A stretch of DNA of 64,000 nt. Origin: Anaerolineales bacterium (GTDB taxonomy: Bacteria > Chloroflexota > Anaerolineae > Anaerolineales > Villigracilaceae). Below are positions 52,165-62,338 of this stretch, piece by piece. The position numbers were made by a program, and so were the translations under genes. The stretch covers positions 1-64,000 of the forward strand of contig JACMLM010000029.1 of the NCBI GenBank assembly GCA_014379595.1, read 5' to 3'. The notes under the pieces were generated by a model. It was not told where the DNA came from. It made no database searches and worked only from the letters and a program-made list of their open reading frames with translations. The stretch's first letter is position 1, and the number at the start of each line of letters is the position of its first letter.

Positions 52165-54396
52165 ATGAGTACAGAATCACAATCTTCCTCTGAAAATGAA
52201 GCCCAACTGCTTGAGGTGCTTGCGAGCCTGAATCAGATCAGTGATGCGATTAATCACATTGGTCCAGGAGATGCAGGAATCAGCTTGCAGTTGATCGTGG
52301 AAACTGCCATTCGTGTGGTGCCTGGGTCTTCGGCTGTGATTCATACGTATGATCAGGCCACAGACAGGTTTGAAGCGGAGTCGCGGGTATCTGCACAGGC
52401 AGAGGGACATGCTATTGCCGTCAACCCAGCTTATACAGATGATGCGCCCCGTCAACATGGAATTGGAATTCGCACCATTCAACGCAGAGGCAAAACATTA
52501 TCGTACGAAGAGCCTGATATTGATGTTCATCCATACCATGCAGCATTGGGCGTGAATGCGGTTGGATGTTTTCCCTTGATCGTGGCAGAACAGATTGTGG
52601 GAATTTTATATATCTATTTATATGAAGAACGTGAGTTTACAAAGCTTGAACAATTGATGCTGGATAACTTTGTCAATCAGGCGGCGATGGCGATCTATCA
52701 TGCGCGCCGCTTGACCGGAGTTCATCGCGATCTGGCTCGCAAGGAAGATGAGCTAAATCGTTTGCATCGCGCTGGTTTGATCATCTCCTCGCGATTACGG
52801 TTAAAAGAAACTCTTGAATCCATTTTACAATTGGCTCTTGAAGTAACAAATGCCCGCTATGGGATATTTCGTTTGTTGGATAAGAGTGGAGAGTTTTTAA
52901 TTACCAACGCAGTAGGCGGCAGCAATATGGATCGTCCCATCATCGAAAAGATGCCGTTGGATGGAAATAGCGTGATGGCTCATGTGGCACGCACAAAACA
53001 GCCCGCGCTTATTTCAGATTTGCGTACAGAACCATGGGCACATATTTATTATCCGCTCGATTCAAATTTGAATATGCTTTCTGAATTGGCTGTTCCACTC
53101 GTTAATTCAAGCGGACGTTTGGAAGGTGTCCTTAATTTAGAAAGCCCGCATGTCGGTGCCTTCACAGAGGATGATAGTCACGTATTGCAGTCATTGGCAA
53201 CCTATGCCATTACTGCTATACAAGAAGTGAGATTGCTGGATGCTCTGCAGGAAATTGCACGCTTACTTCTTTCTCAGCCATGTCAAAAAGTGCTTGATCA
53301 TCTTACAGCTACCGCTAATGATCTGCTCAACACATCCTCTAGTACTATCTGGCTTCTTTCAGGTGATGAATTAATATTAACTGCTTCAAATGGCGATCAT
53401 CGCCATCCAGGAAACATATCTTTGCAAGATGGTTTGATCGGGCAGGCAGTTCTGCGAAAGAAAAAGATCTCTAGTGATTTGCCTGAATCACAGGATTGGT
53501 CACGCGCTTTGATCGTGCCATTATTTACTGGCGATGACAATGAGCGGGCGTTGGGAGCGTTTAGTGTTTTCAGTTCAGATTCGGGCGCGGGACGAATCGC
53601 TGAATCAGAATGGGATGAAAAAGTGCTCACTTGTTTGGCGCACTATGCGGTGCTGGCGATACAAAATGAGTCTCATCAACAGGCATTGCATGTTTCTCAG
53701 GAACAACATTGGACAGCTGAGACTTTCGCAGCAGTGGGCGATATTTCTGCAAATTTATTACACAACATGAATAATAAAGTAGGCGTCATCCCAGTGCGCA
53801 TTCAAGCCATTCAAGATAAATATCGTCAGATACTGGAAACTGATTCCTACCTAACCAACAGCCTGACTGAGATTGAACGCAGTGCAATGGAAGCCATGCA
53901 GATCGTGCAGGAGAATCTTTCGCACTTGCGTCCTATTCGTATGGAAAAAGTCCGCATTGCATCCTGTGTGCTGGAAGCGATTCGTTCAGTACAAGTTCCC
54001 ACAGATGTTCATATCAAAGTGGAAGGTCTTGATGATTTGCCATTAGTTACAGCAGGCGGGCAAAGCCTCAATTTTGTGTTCAAGAATTTAATTGAAAATG
54101 CAAATGCGGCAATGAATGGAAATGGCAATATTTCTATTCGCGGACTTGCAATTCCTGCATGGGTGGAAGTGTCAGTTATTGATAATGGCCCGGGCATTCC
54201 CCCAGAATTACATAATCAAATTTTCGAATTGAATTTTACAGGGCGTGCTAATGGCCACCCTGGTAAATTAGGTTTTGGTCTTTGGTGGGTAAAAACATTG
54301 ATGGCCCGCCTGGGTGGTTCTGTGATGGTTGAGAGCGATGGTCAGCATGGTGCGACTTTCGTACTACGTCTCCCGCGTGCGGAGAATTTATTATGA
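52165..54396 (+). CDS. Multi-GAF sensor histidine kinase
   Basis: 743 aa, no membrane helix, so cytoplasmic. Three GAF-like domains (about residues 25-165, 215-365, 375-510), then a phosphoacceptor helix around His533 in LLHNMNNKVGV, and an HATPase_c domain with NLIENANAAM (N box), VIDNGPGIPPELH (G1) and GKLGFGLWWVKTLM (G2). The H-box has HNMNNKVG where most kinases show HELNNPL or HELRTPL. ATG 52165 is preferred to GTG 52162. Overlaps the response regulator by 4 nt. Ligand unknown. Confidence 0.88.
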   Translation: MSTESQSSSENEAQLLEVLASLNQISDAINHIGPGDAGISLQLIVETAIRVVPGSSAVIHTYDQATDRFEAESRVSAQAEGHAIAVNPAYTDDAPRQHGIGIRTIQRRGKTLSYEEPDIDVHPYHAALGVNAVGCFPLIVAEQIVGILYIYLYEEREFTKLEQLMLDNFVNQAAMAIYHARRLTGVHRDLARKEDELNRLHRAGLIISSRLRLKETLESILQLALEVTNARYGIFRLLDKSGEFLITNAVGGSNMDRPIIEKMPLDGNSVMAHVARTKQPALISDLRTEPWAHIYYPLDSNLNMLSELAVPLVNSSGRLEGVLNLESPHVGAFTEDDSHVLQSLATYAITAIQEVRLLDALQEIARLLLSQPCQKVLDHLTATANDLLNTSSSTIWLLSGDELILTASNGDHRHPGNISLQDGLIGQAVLRKKKISSDLPESQDWSRALIVPLFTGDDNERALGAFSVFSSDSGAGRIAESEWDEKVLTCLAHYAVLAIQNESHQQALHVSQEQHWTAETFAAVGDISANLLHNMNNKVGVIPVRIQAIQDKYRQILETDSYLTNSLTEIERSAMEAMQIVQENLSHLRPIRMEKVRIASCVLEAIRSVQVPTDVHIKVEGLDDLPLVTAGGQSLNFVFKNLIENANAAMNGNGNISIRGLAIPAWVEVSVIDNGPGIPPELHNQIFELNFTGRANGHPGKLGFGLWWVKTLMARLGGSVMVESDGQHGATFVLRLPRAENLL

Positions 54397-55472
54397 CGCC
54401 TCAAGTTCTTCGCGCGATTGTCGTTGAAGACGATCACTCATGGCAGCAGATCTTAAGTGAAATACTTTCAGATTGCGGTTTGGAAGTTGATGTTGCTGGA
54501 AGTTTGGATGAAGCATCCACCAGCCTCAAAGCCCAACCGCATCGACTCGCCGTGGTGGATCTTTCGCTTTCGCCGAACGATCATAATAATTATGACGGCC
54601 TGCGCGTGTTGGATGCTGTCCGCCGTCTTGACCCCAACTGCCGCACAATTCTCCTCACTGGCTTTGCAACTGTTGAGCTGGCTGTTACCGCGCTCACTGA
54701 TTATGGTGCCTTCACTTTTCTTCGCAAGGAAAGTTTTCATCGCAGTCAATTTCGTGACATTGTTTATCGGATTCTCGTAAGCCCGCCGCAACTTACCACC
54801 CCGACGCCTGCTTCTGGGACGACAACATCTTCATACGCTGTAAAAGGTCAAGCTGCCCCGCAAAAACTTCCCAGCGAAAAAGCCTTGGTTGTAGAAGATG
54901 ATGCAGGATGGAGGAGTATTCTTGAAGAACTCCTAACAGATGCAGGGTTTCAAGTTCGCACTTGCTCAGGGTTTGGTGATGCCTTTGGATACCTTCGCAG
55001 GGAAAGATTTACATTAGCTGTCATTGACTTGTCCTTGCAAGGAGCAAACAATACTTGGGACAAAGGTGCTATAGACCCGAATCTAGACGGCTATAAATTA
55101 CTGGCTGCTACTCGCTCTGATGGTATTCCGACCATCGTTGTCAGCGGTATCACCGAGCCTGATGAAATTCAGAGAATTTATTCTGAACATTCTATATCTG
55201 CCTATATCGAAAAACAAGCCTTTGACCGCGCTGCTTTTCGCCGTGTCGTCGAAGAGACAAGATTGACACATCATTCAATGAGCGAATTGAGTACCCTTAC
55301 CGATCGGGAACGTGAAGTACTGGATTTATTAGCTCAAGGTTTAACTAACAAAGAAATTGCTGAAAAGTTATATATCACTACAAACACAGTAAAACGGCAC
55401 TTGAAAGCAGTCTTTGAAAAGCTGGATGTACACACACGTTCTGCTGCCACAGCCAAAGTTGCTGGGGGATAA
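54393..55472 (+). CDS. Response regulator with two receiver domains and LuxR-type HTH
   Basis: 359 aa. First receiver domain residues about 5-125 (AIVVEDDHSWQQIL; phosphoacceptor Asp56 in VVDLSLS), Thr/Pro linker, second receiver about 165-285 (ALVVEDDAGWRSIL; Asp212 in VIDLSLQ), then a NarL/FixJ helix-turn-helix (LTDREREVLDLLAQGLTNKEIAEKLYITTNTVKRHLKAVFEKL). Both receivers keep the acidic pocket and the Asp. Co-expressed with the GAF kinase. Its target genes are unknown; it is a nearby candidate regulator for this region, but there is no direct evidence. Confidence 0.9.
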   Translation: MTPQVLRAIVVEDDHSWQQILSEILSDCGLEVDVAGSLDEASTSLKAQPHRLAVVDLSLSPNDHNNYDGLRVLDAVRRLDPNCRTILLTGFATVELAVTALTDYGAFTFLRKESFHRSQFRDIVYRILVSPPQLTTPTPASGTTTSSYAVKGQAAPQKLPSEKALVVEDDAGWRSILEELLTDAGFQVRTCSGFGDAFGYLRRERFTLAVIDLSLQGANNTWDKGAIDPNLDGYKLLAATRSDGIPTIVVSGITEPDEIQRIYSEHSISAYIEKQAFDRAAFRRVVEETRLTHHSMSELSTLTDREREVLDLLAQGLTNKEIAEKLYITTNTVKRHLKAVFEKLDVHTRSAATAKVAGG

Positions 55473-55477
55473 TACAA

Positions 55478-56611
55478 TTACAGTCCCACTTCTTTAATTA
55501 ATATATTCCAATTTTCAAAATGTCTAACACCTGCTTGAGTAAATGCTTCGATCTTGGAAGCACTGCCAGAAGTTAACCCAAGCGCATGGACGGTCACATC
55601 AAAGCCAGCATGTCGAAGAATCTCGCCCGCAGCTTGAGTAGATCGTATTCCACCTAGTGTATCTTCCACAACAAATAATTCAAACTGACGTGGCAAGTCT
55701 GCAAAATTGCCATTGAGTTTTTTCGTTTGAAACCAATCCCCAGCAGACTGCAACCCAGCCCATTCATTTCCAGTGAATGCCGCAACAGTCGCCGCCAAAG
55801 CATGCACAGGCGATGGTTTGATCAAAGCGCCCGCATCAAGTCCACGCTGGGTTGCAAGGTATTCCAGTTTCCCAAAACCGATCAAGGGGATATTAGCAAG
55901 CCTTACAAGTTCCAAGGCAAGTTCGGCCTCGGGTGCATACCCCACATGTGAATGATCCACTACTTCGCGCGGTAGAGCAGATGGGCGAGCTGTTAAGCCT
56001 GCTAAGTAAACATCTGGTTGACATAGTTTTGCACGGATTGCATCATCAATATTAGAGCGATCATGGGTGAGCAAAAAAGATTCCGTTTCAACTTCCGCAG
56101 GCAAATTATATGTTTCATTAAATACACGGCTGCCTAGCGAATAATGTTGAAACAAGCGCATGGTATGTGAGAAGTTTACATTCCGCGATTGGCTTAAGAT
56201 ATTTGTTCTCAGATCTATTGGAATAAATGGAAAGCATTTATTTTGCAAAGCAGATTCTGCAGGATATAAACCTGTGATCAACTCAAACTCGGGGATGACA
56301 AGTTCGCGAGGCACATACCCATTGATATTGCGACCTGTCTCTATCGCTGCAGAAGACAAGTTGGTAGGTAGGCTTAGATTGGGGTACTGGGAAAGAATGT
56401 CATTCCATAATGCAGCCAGCAATAGCGGAACCATATCCCATTCGCTAAAAATTCCGCGCTTCTCCAACTCTGCCAGTTTTTCCTCTGGAAAATCAAAATG
56501 TGACAATCCCATCAGGTTGGCAAAATGATTTAACGTGGCATGCAAGGCGGCGCGGTATCCGCCGTGATGAACGAGCACACCGTCAATATCGAGCAGAATC
56601 ACCTTTTTCAT
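55478..56611 (-). CDS. HAD-superfamily hydrolase at the end of the his operon
   Basis: 377 aa. Motif I is VILLDIDGVLVHHGG (Asp8-x-Asp10) and the C-terminal motif IV is FVVEDTLGGIRS; between them lies a long insertion that would be a large cap domain. The gene overlaps hisE by 4 nt (ATGA). The cluster has hisB only as dehydratase and no other histidinol-phosphate phosphatase, so this protein is a positional candidate for that missing step. The cap size is unlike known HisN/HisB-N enzymes, so the role is a hypothesis. Other HAD phosphatase functions are equally compatible with the motifs. Confidence 0.7.
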   Translation of the reverse strand: MKKVILLDIDGVLVHHGGYRAALHATLNHFANLMGLSHFDFPEEKLAELEKRGIFSEWDMVPLLLAALWNDILSQYPNLSLPTNLSSAAIETGRNINGYVPRELVIPEFELITGLYPAESALQNKCFPFIPIDLRTNILSQSRNVNFSHTMRLFQHYSLGSRVFNETYNLPAEVETESFLLTHDRSNIDDAIRAKLCQPDVYLAGLTARPSALPREVVDHSHVGYAPEAELALELVRLANIPLIGFGKLEYLATQRGLDAGALIKPSPVHALAATVAAFTGNEWAGLQSAGDWFQTKKLNGNFADLPRQFELFVVEDTLGGIRSTQAAGEILRHAGFDVTVHALGLTSGSASKIEAFTQAGVRHFENWNILIKEVGL

Positions 56612-56883
56612 TTATGTCGCTTCTCCAACTCAGCCAGCACATCTGCAGGAGTTAATCCGCGGGCAGATAATAAGACGAGTGTGTGAAAAGTGAGGTCCGC
56701 GATTTCTTCGATGAGGCGTTGATCTGCTTGAGCGAGCGCAGCGACCACAACTTCGGTGCCTTCTTCACCAACTTTTTGCGCGATCCTCGGCAGACCTTCT
56801 TTGAAAAGACTAGATGTATAAGATTTCTCGTTTGGATTATTTTTTCGATTCTCAATTACATCGAACAAAGCTTGAATATCCAT
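56608..56883 (-). CDS. hisE: Phosphoribosyl-ATP pyrophosphatase
   Basis: Second step of histidine synthesis (PR-ATP to PR-AMP). All-alpha MazG-type fold: SYTSSLFKEGLPRIAQKVGEEGTEVVVAAL and EEIADLTFHTLVLL with the metal-binding Glu/Asp pattern. 91 aa. ATG 56883 overlaps the hisI stop by one base (TAATG); an upstream in-frame start lies inside hisI and is not needed. Confidence 0.95.
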   Translation of the reverse strand: MDIQALFDVIENRKNNPNEKSYTSSLFKEGLPRIAQKVGEEGTEVVVAALAQADQRLIEEIADLTFHTLVLLSARGLTPADVLAELEKRHK

Positions 56884-57215
56884 TAGTTTTCTTCCTTTAA
56901 GTTTCTGTAAAAACAACTTTGTTCGCCTGTGTGACAGGCAGGACCAGCAGGTTGAACAAGAATTAAAAGTGTGTCTGCATCACAATCTATCTTTATCTCA
57001 ATCACTTTCTGAATATTTCCAGAAGTCTCACCTTTGTGCCATAGCTCATTGCGGCTGCGTGACCAGAAGACAGTTTCTTTCTTTTCAAGTGTAAGTCGCA
57101 AAGATTCTTTGTTCATGTACGCCAACGTCAACACTTGATTTGTGTTGACGTCCTGCACAATCGCAGGAATAAGACCACGAGAATTAAATCTAAGTTCAGA
57201 TATGGATAAAGTCAT
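56883..57215 (-). CDS. hisI: Phosphoribosyl-AMP cyclohydrolase
   Basis: Opens the adenine ring of [72 protein letters not shown] with the zinc Cys/His set. 110 aa; separate from hisE, not fused. Confidence 0.96.
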   Translation of the reverse strand: MTLSISELRFNSRGLIPAIVQDVNTNQVLTLAYMNKESLRLTLEKKETVFWSRSRNELWHKGETSGNIQKVIEIKIDCDADTLLILVQPAGPACHTGEQSCFYRNLKEEN

Positions 57216-57217
57216 AT

Positions 57218-57973
57218 TTACCTTCGGATAGGGATATTCAATGATCTCAATTCTTTTTTCAGCTCTGCAATCTTTAACTTTCCATCATGAAATAATGAAG
57301 CAGCCAATGCAGCATCTGCTTTGCCTTCAGTGAGTACCTCTGCAAAGTGTGACATATTCCCAGCTCCCCCGGAAGCAATCACAGGCACGGATACAGCTTC
57401 TGCAATCTCACGAGTTAATTCAATGTTATATCCTGCAAGTGTTCCATCTGCATCCATGCTGGTTAATAAAATTTCGCCTGCACCCAATTCGACGCCGCGG
57501 ACTGCCCATTCGATAGCGCCTATCCCTGTTGAGACTCGTCCACCGTTGACATAAACTTCCCAATTGGAATTATTGCGGCGCACATCGATTGCAAGCACGA
57601 TACATTGAGCACCAAAACGAGATGCTCCTTCAGATAATAACTCAGGCCTCTTTACTGCTGCCGAATTGACACTTACTTTATCTGCGCCAGCAAGCAGTAG
57701 ATTCCGCATATCAGCCACTTCGCGGATTCCGCCGCCAACTGTCAGCGGCATGAAAACAGTTTCTGCCACACGGCTCACCAATTCCAGTGTTGTCTTGCGG
57801 CCTTCATTTGTTGCAGAGATATCAAGAAAGACCAACTCGTCTGCACCTTGTTCATCATAGAGTCGCGCCTGTTCCACGGGATCACCTGCATCACGCAGGT
57901 TGATGAAGTTCACGCCTTTCACGACACGTCCATCCTTGATATCAAGACATGGAATAATTCTTTTAGCCAGCAT
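57218..57973 (-). CDS. hisF: Imidazole glycerol phosphate synthase, cyclase subunit
   Basis: (beta-alpha)8 barrel forming IGP and AICAR with ammonia from His[21 protein letters not shown] (catalytic Asp), [42 protein letters not shown] and [15 protein letters not shown]. About 251 aa. ATG 57973 with GGAG upstream is preferred over TTG 57979; it overlaps hisA by 11 nt. Confidence 0.97.
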   Translation of the reverse strand: MLAKRIIPCLDIKDGRVVKGVNFINLRDAGDPVEQARLYDEQGADELVFLDISATNEGRKTTLELVSRVAETVFMPLTVGGGIREVADMRNLLLAGADKVSVNSAAVKRPELLSEGASRFGAQCIVLAIDVRRNNSNWEVYVNGGRVSTGIGAIEWAVRGVELGAGEILLTSMDADGTLAGYNIELTREIAEAVSVPVIASGGAGNMSHFAEVLTEGKADAALAASLFHDGKLKIAELKKELRSLNIPIRR

Positions 57974-58694
57974 TTCCAACTCCGTTCAGCGCTTCTTTTA
58001 AATCAATCGTGCCTTCATATAGTGCACGCCCAATGATTGTGCCAGATAAATTTGCATCGCGCGCCGCAATCACATCATCCAATATATGCACACCACCAGA
58101 AGCGATCACATCGAGTCCGCTCACGTCAGCTAACTTGCGGGTGGATACGATGTTCAACCCGCTGCCCAAACCATCTCTGCCAATATCTGTAAAGATAACA
58201 GTGCGCAAGCCAAAGGTCCGCATTTTAAGCGCGAGGTCAGCAGCAGAGATTCCGCTGTCATCTTTCCAGCCGCGCACACGTACGAGTCCATCGCGTGCAT
58301 CAATTCCAACGGCAATTTTTTCTGTGCCAAACTTTTTCAACGCATCTTGCACAACTTTAGGCTGTTCAATTGCAATCGTTCCAAGTACCACTCGGCTCAC
58401 ACCTAATTCAAATGCTTGTTCAATTGAATCCAGTGAACGCATTCCGCCGCCAAATTGCACGAATGCACCAAGTTTCAAAATTGATTCCAGTGCAATTTGA
58501 TTTGCCGAATCAATTTCACCAAATGCACCATCTAAATTAACTACATGCAACCAGGCTGCACCTGCACTTAACCATTGCGTTGCAGTTTGCGTAGGGTCAT
58601 CGCTGTATGAAGTCATACGATTCGGGTCGCCTTCTTTCAAGCGCACAACTTTCCCGCCGCGCAGATCAATTGCAGGATATACAATAAAACTCAT
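57963..58694 (-). CDS. hisA: ProFAR isomerase
   Basis: Amadori isomerisation of ProFAR to [24 protein letters not shown] (catalytic Asp), [40 protein letters not shown] and [13 protein letters not shown]. 243 aa. Overlaps hisH by 4 nt. Confidence 0.97.
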   Translation of the reverse strand: MSFIVYPAIDLRGGKVVRLKEGDPNRMTSYSDDPTQTATQWLSAGAAWLHVVNLDGAFGEIDSANQIALESILKLGAFVQFGGGMRSLDSIEQAFELGVSRVVLGTIAIEQPKVVQDALKKFGTEKIAVGIDARDGLVRVRGWKDDSGISAADLALKMRTFGLRTVIFTDIGRDGLGSGLNIVSTRKLADVSGLDVIASGGVHILDDVIAARDANLSGTIIGRALYEGTIDLKEALNGVGNAG

Positions 58695-59314
58695 GTCGTC
58701 TCCAAAAAGTTTTTCAGAATTTGCAATCCAACATGCTGACTTTTTTCAGGATGGAATTGCACGCCGAAAACATTTTCATGCTGTACCGCGCACACAAGCT
58801 TCAAACCATAATCAGTGGCTGCAAGAATATCCACTGGATTCTCTGGCTGACAATAATACGAATGATTGAAGTAGACATACGCACCATCATCTACTTGATT
58901 AAAAAGCAACGCATCTTTTTTAAAGTCAATTTGATTCCAGCCAGTATGGGGAATCTTTAGCTCGGAAATTTTCGGGAATGCAATTACTTTGCCAGATAAG
59001 ATACCAAGACCTTTGTGCTCGCCCATCTCTTCGCCAATATCAAACAAAGCTTGCATACCAACACAAATACCTAGCAAAGGAATCTTTTTTTGAATAATCT
59101 CTTTAACAGAATCTTCCAACCCGCGCGCCCGCAACCCAGACATAAAATCACCAAACGCACCCACACCGGGTAGAACGACATGTTTTCTAGTTAAAACTCG
59201 CCTTACAGCGTGTGGGTCATCGGTGCGGATTACGTTAGCCCCGATAGTTTCCAATGCCTTTTGTACCGAACGGAGATTGCCTGTACCAGCATCGATCAAA
59301 ATGACATCTTTCAT
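58691..59314 (-). CDS. hisH: Imidazole glycerol phosphate synthase, glutaminase subunit
   Basis: Class-I amidotransferase supplying ammonia to His[43 protein letters not shown] (nucleophile Cys) and [18 protein letters not shown] (His/Glu). 207 aa. Overlaps hisB by 4 nt. Confidence 0.97.
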   Translation of the reverse strand: MKDVILIDAGTGNLRSVQKALETIGANVIRTDDPHAVRRVLTRKHVVLPGVGAFGDFMSGLRARGLEDSVKEIIQKKIPLLGICVGMQALFDIGEEMGEHKGLGILSGKVIAFPKISELKIPHTGWNQIDFKKDALLFNQVDDGAYVYFNHSYYCQPENPVDILAATDYGLKLVCAVQHENVFGVQFHPEKSQHVGLQILKNFLETT

Positions 59315-59904
59315 TTGGTCAATGTTCCTTTTGTGGATGGGATGACTCCAACGCGGCGCGGATCAAGTTGAGTCGCGACATCCAGTGCACGTGCCCAGGC
59401 TTTGAATAAAGCCTCAGCTTGATGATGGTCATCGCGCCCATATAAAACTCGCGCATGTAAATTACAACGCGAAGTAACAGCAAATGACTCGAAAAAATGT
59501 GGAAACAAAGTAGTTGGGATATTTCCCACATATGGCGAATGCCATTCTGCTTGAATTACAGAGTACGGACGACCTGACAAGTCAATTGCAACATGGGCCA
59601 GCGTTTCATCCATTGGCACAAAGGAATCGCCCATACGGATAATTCCTTTGCGGTCGCCGAGTGCGTTGTCAAAGGCTTGACCTAAAGCTAAAGCTACATC
59701 TTCTACTGTGTGATGTGTGTCGATATGCAAGTCGCCCTGTGCTTTTATGGTGAGGTCGAATAATCCATGCACGGCGAGGTGGGTGAGCATATGGTCGAGA
59801 AAACCAACTCCTGTCGAAATTTCATATTTGCCCGTTCCATCCAAGTCTAGTTTGATTTCAATTTGTGTTTCATTTGTTTGACGTGATATTTCTGCGGTTC
59901 GCAT
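59311..59904 (-). CDS. hisB: Imidazoleglycerol-phosphate dehydratase
   Basis: Dehydrates IGP to imidazole acetol phosphate. Mn-binding His motifs: [77 protein letters not shown]. 197 aa: the single-function form without the HAD phosphatase half found in E. coli. Confidence 0.97.
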   Translation of the reverse strand: MRTAEISRQTNETQIEIKLDLDGTGKYEISTGVGFLDHMLTHLAVHGLFDLTIKAQGDLHIDTHHTVEDVALALGQAFDNALGDRKGIIRMGDSFVPMDETLAHVAIDLSGRPYSVIQAEWHSPYVGNIPTTLFPHFFESFAVTSRCNLHARVLYGRDDHHQAEALFKAWARALDVATQLDPRRVGVIPSTKGTLTK

Positions 59905-59906
59905 GA

Positions 59907-60995
59907 TTACTCCTTTAGAGCCTTGATTAATGTATTTGTATCTTCCGGTCTGCCAACACTGATACGAATGTGATCTCTTAGACCAGGCTTGTTGAAATAA
60001 CGGATAAAGATTCCATGCTCTTGTGCCAATTTTGTCTTTAATTCAGATGCATCTCTTCCGATGACCTGACATAAAATAAAATTTGATTGAGTCGGATAAG
60101 GTTTTAAAAATGGAATCAGTTGTAATTCATCAAATAATCTTTTCCGTTCTGTTTTGAGAAGCTCGACAACTTTTATTAATTGATCTGTATTTTCCAATGA
60201 AACCTGTGCTGCTACACTCGCCGCCATATTTACATTGTATGGTTGTTTTGCTTTCCATAAAGTTGGCATGAGCCAAGATGGGAATGCGCCATATCCGATT
60301 CGCAAGCCAGCAAGTCCTGCCCATTTACTGAAGGTCCGCAAGACTACCAAATTTTCTCGTGATGGAACTTCACGAATACGACTCAAGCTGGCACCAAGAT
60401 CATCATCAGCAAATTCAATATAAGCTTCATCCAACACGATTAGCAAAGGCAAAGCTAGCAACTCATCTATTATGTTTTTATCAAGCAAAGAGCCATCAGG
60501 GTTATTGGGCGATGCAATGAATAAAATTTTTGGTTGATAAGTTTCCACGGCTTTGCGAATGGAATCCATGTCTAGTGAAAAATCTGTGTTACGTGAAACT
60601 TCGATCATACGCGCCGCATTCAACTCTGCATCAAAAGAATACATGCCAAATGTTGGCGGACACGAAATGATGTAATCATTTGGTTCAAGTAAAAAACGCA
60701 TGAGCAAATCAAGTAGCTCGTCTGCACCTGAACCAGCCAAAAGATATTCTGCGGATACTCCTGTAAATTGTTCAAGCGATTTTCGCAGAGCGCGGCTTTC
60801 AGGGTCGGGATAGATATGTGGAAAGTCCATGCTTCCCAATGCTTCACGGACAGCAGGTAACGGCCCATATGGATTTTCGTTTGCATCAAGTTTGACGATT
60901 TGATCTGGAGTTCGTCCAATTCGAGCAGACAACACTTCAAATGGTTCGATGGGTGTATATGGCGGAAGTGATTCAAGGTGTTTGCGAATTTTCAT
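59907..60995 (-). CDS. hisC: Histidinol-phosphate aminotransferase
   Basis: PLP enzyme (fold type I). [74 protein letters not shown] with the PLP Lys, and [20 protein letters not shown]. 362 aa. Overlaps hisD by 4 nt. Confidence 0.96.
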   Translation of the reverse strand: MKIRKHLESLPPYTPIEPFEVLSARIGRTPDQIVKLDANENPYGPLPAVREALGSMDFPHIYPDPESRALRKSLEQFTGVSAEYLLAGSGADELLDLLMRFLLEPNDYIISCPPTFGMYSFDAELNAARMIEVSRNTDFSLDMDSIRKAVETYQPKILFIASPNNPDGSLLDKNIIDELLALPLLIVLDEAYIEFADDDLGASLSRIREVPSRENLVVLRTFSKWAGLAGLRIGYGAFPSWLMPTLWKAKQPYNVNMAASVAAQVSLENTDQLIKVVELLKTERKRLFDELQLIPFLKPYPTQSNFILCQVIGRDASELKTKLAQEHGIFIRYFNKPGLRDHIRISVGRPEDTNTLIKALKE

Positions 60996-62338
60996 GCTGA
61001 CTTCTCCAAGCGGATTAGCGCGGCATTAGTATGTGCATCCAAGCCTTCGGATGTAGCAATCGTCGCTGCTATCGGATTGATAGCCTGTGCAGTGTTTTCG
61101 TCGAGCGCTATCAAGCTGATAATTTTTACAAAGTCCCACACATTGAGCGGAGATGCAAAACGCGCAGAACCGCCTGTTGGCATAACATGGCTTGGCCCAG
61201 CAAGATAATCGCCAAGTACTTCAAAAGAATGTTCACCAACAAATACTCCGCCTGCATTATTTATTTTTTCAACCCAGCGCCATGGATCTCTAACTGACAA
61301 AGCAAGATGTTCGGGAGCATAATCGTTTGCCAGTTGTATAGCTTCATCTAAATCACGAGTCAATACAGCACCACCGCGATTCTCAAGTGAAGCAGTTATG
61401 ATTTCTGCGCGGCTGAGTTGTTCAAGTTGTTGTCCTATTTCAACTTGAACCTCTTCTATCAATGCTTGGGATGGAGTGAGCAAAATAGCTGAGGCCAAAA
61501 AGTCATGTTCGGCCTGTGCAAGCAAATCTGCTGCAATCCATGCAGGGTTAGCGGACTCATCGGCGATGACAACTGTTTCGGTTGGGCCAGCCAACCCGTC
61601 AATACCAACCACGCCGTAAACTTGTCGCTTGGCGAGGGTGACGAATAAATTCCCAGGGCCGAAGATTTTATCTACTGGCTGAATCGTTTCAGTGCCATAT
61701 GCTAATGCGGCAATTGCCTGTGCGCCACCGAGCAGATAAACTTTGTCTACGCCAGCGATGGCACAAGCTGCAAGAATCATTGGGTTGACAGGCACCGCCG
61801 AGGACGGCGGTTGGAGCGAAGGCGGCGTAACAACCACAATCTCTTTCACACCTGCAACCCGCGCTGGAATCGCACTCATCAAAACAGTGGAGGGTAACGG
61901 AGCTGTTCCACCCGGTATATATAACCCCACACGTTGAATCGGACGGATGATCTGCCCGAGTGTGCCGCCGAGTTCATTCGTGAACCATGAAGTCAACGGT
62001 TGCTTGCGATGAAATAATTCAATACGGGCAGCTGCTTTTTTGAGAGCATCACGTTGTTCGGGCGGGAGCGAATCTAATGCAGCTTGGATTAAGTCCTTTG
62101 AAACGGGAGCAGGCTGAAGGTCGATTGAATCGAGGGTGAGAGTCCACTTTTGAAGCGCTGAGTCGCCATTCATCCGCACATCTTTTAAAATTTTGGTTAC
62201 TGCCTCTTCGGGCGTTAAAGATTTGCCGAAGAGTTTTTCGATACTGTCCAACACTCGTTGACTGACAGGGAATTCATCAGGTGGAGTGCGTTTGAGGATG
62301 GTTTGTTTTGCAGTTTGTGGATCATATTGTTTAAGCAT
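60992..62338 (-). CDS. hisD: Histidinol dehydrogenase
   Basis: NAD-dependent, Zn-containing four-electron oxidation of histidinol to histidine. RVGLYIPGGTAPLPSTVLM, GVDKVYLLGGAQAIAALAYGTETI, DKIFGPGNLFVTLAKR, IDGLAGPTETVVIAD, LLAQAEHDFLASAIL and YAPEHLAL. About 448 aa. ATG 62338 is chosen because AAGGTG lies 6 nt before it; the gene overlaps hisG by 8 nt. Confidence 0.96.
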   Translation of the reverse strand: MLKQYDPQTAKQTILKRTPPDEFPVSQRVLDSIEKLFGKSLTPEEAVTKILKDVRMNGDSALQKWTLTLDSIDLQPAPVSKDLIQAALDSLPPEQRDALKKAAARIELFHRKQPLTSWFTNELGGTLGQIIRPIQRVGLYIPGGTAPLPSTVLMSAIPARVAGVKEIVVVTPPSLQPPSSAVPVNPMILAACAIAGVDKVYLLGGAQAIAALAYGTETIQPVDKIFGPGNLFVTLAKRQVYGVVGIDGLAGPTETVVIADESANPAWIAADLLAQAEHDFLASAILLTPSQALIEEVQVEIGQQLEQLSRAEIITASLENRGGAVLTRDLDEAIQLANDYAPEHLALSVRDPWRWVEKINNAGGVFVGEHSFEVLGDYLAGPSHVMPTGGSARFASPLNVWDFVKIISLIALDENTAQAINPIAATIATSEGLDAHTNAALIRLEKSA

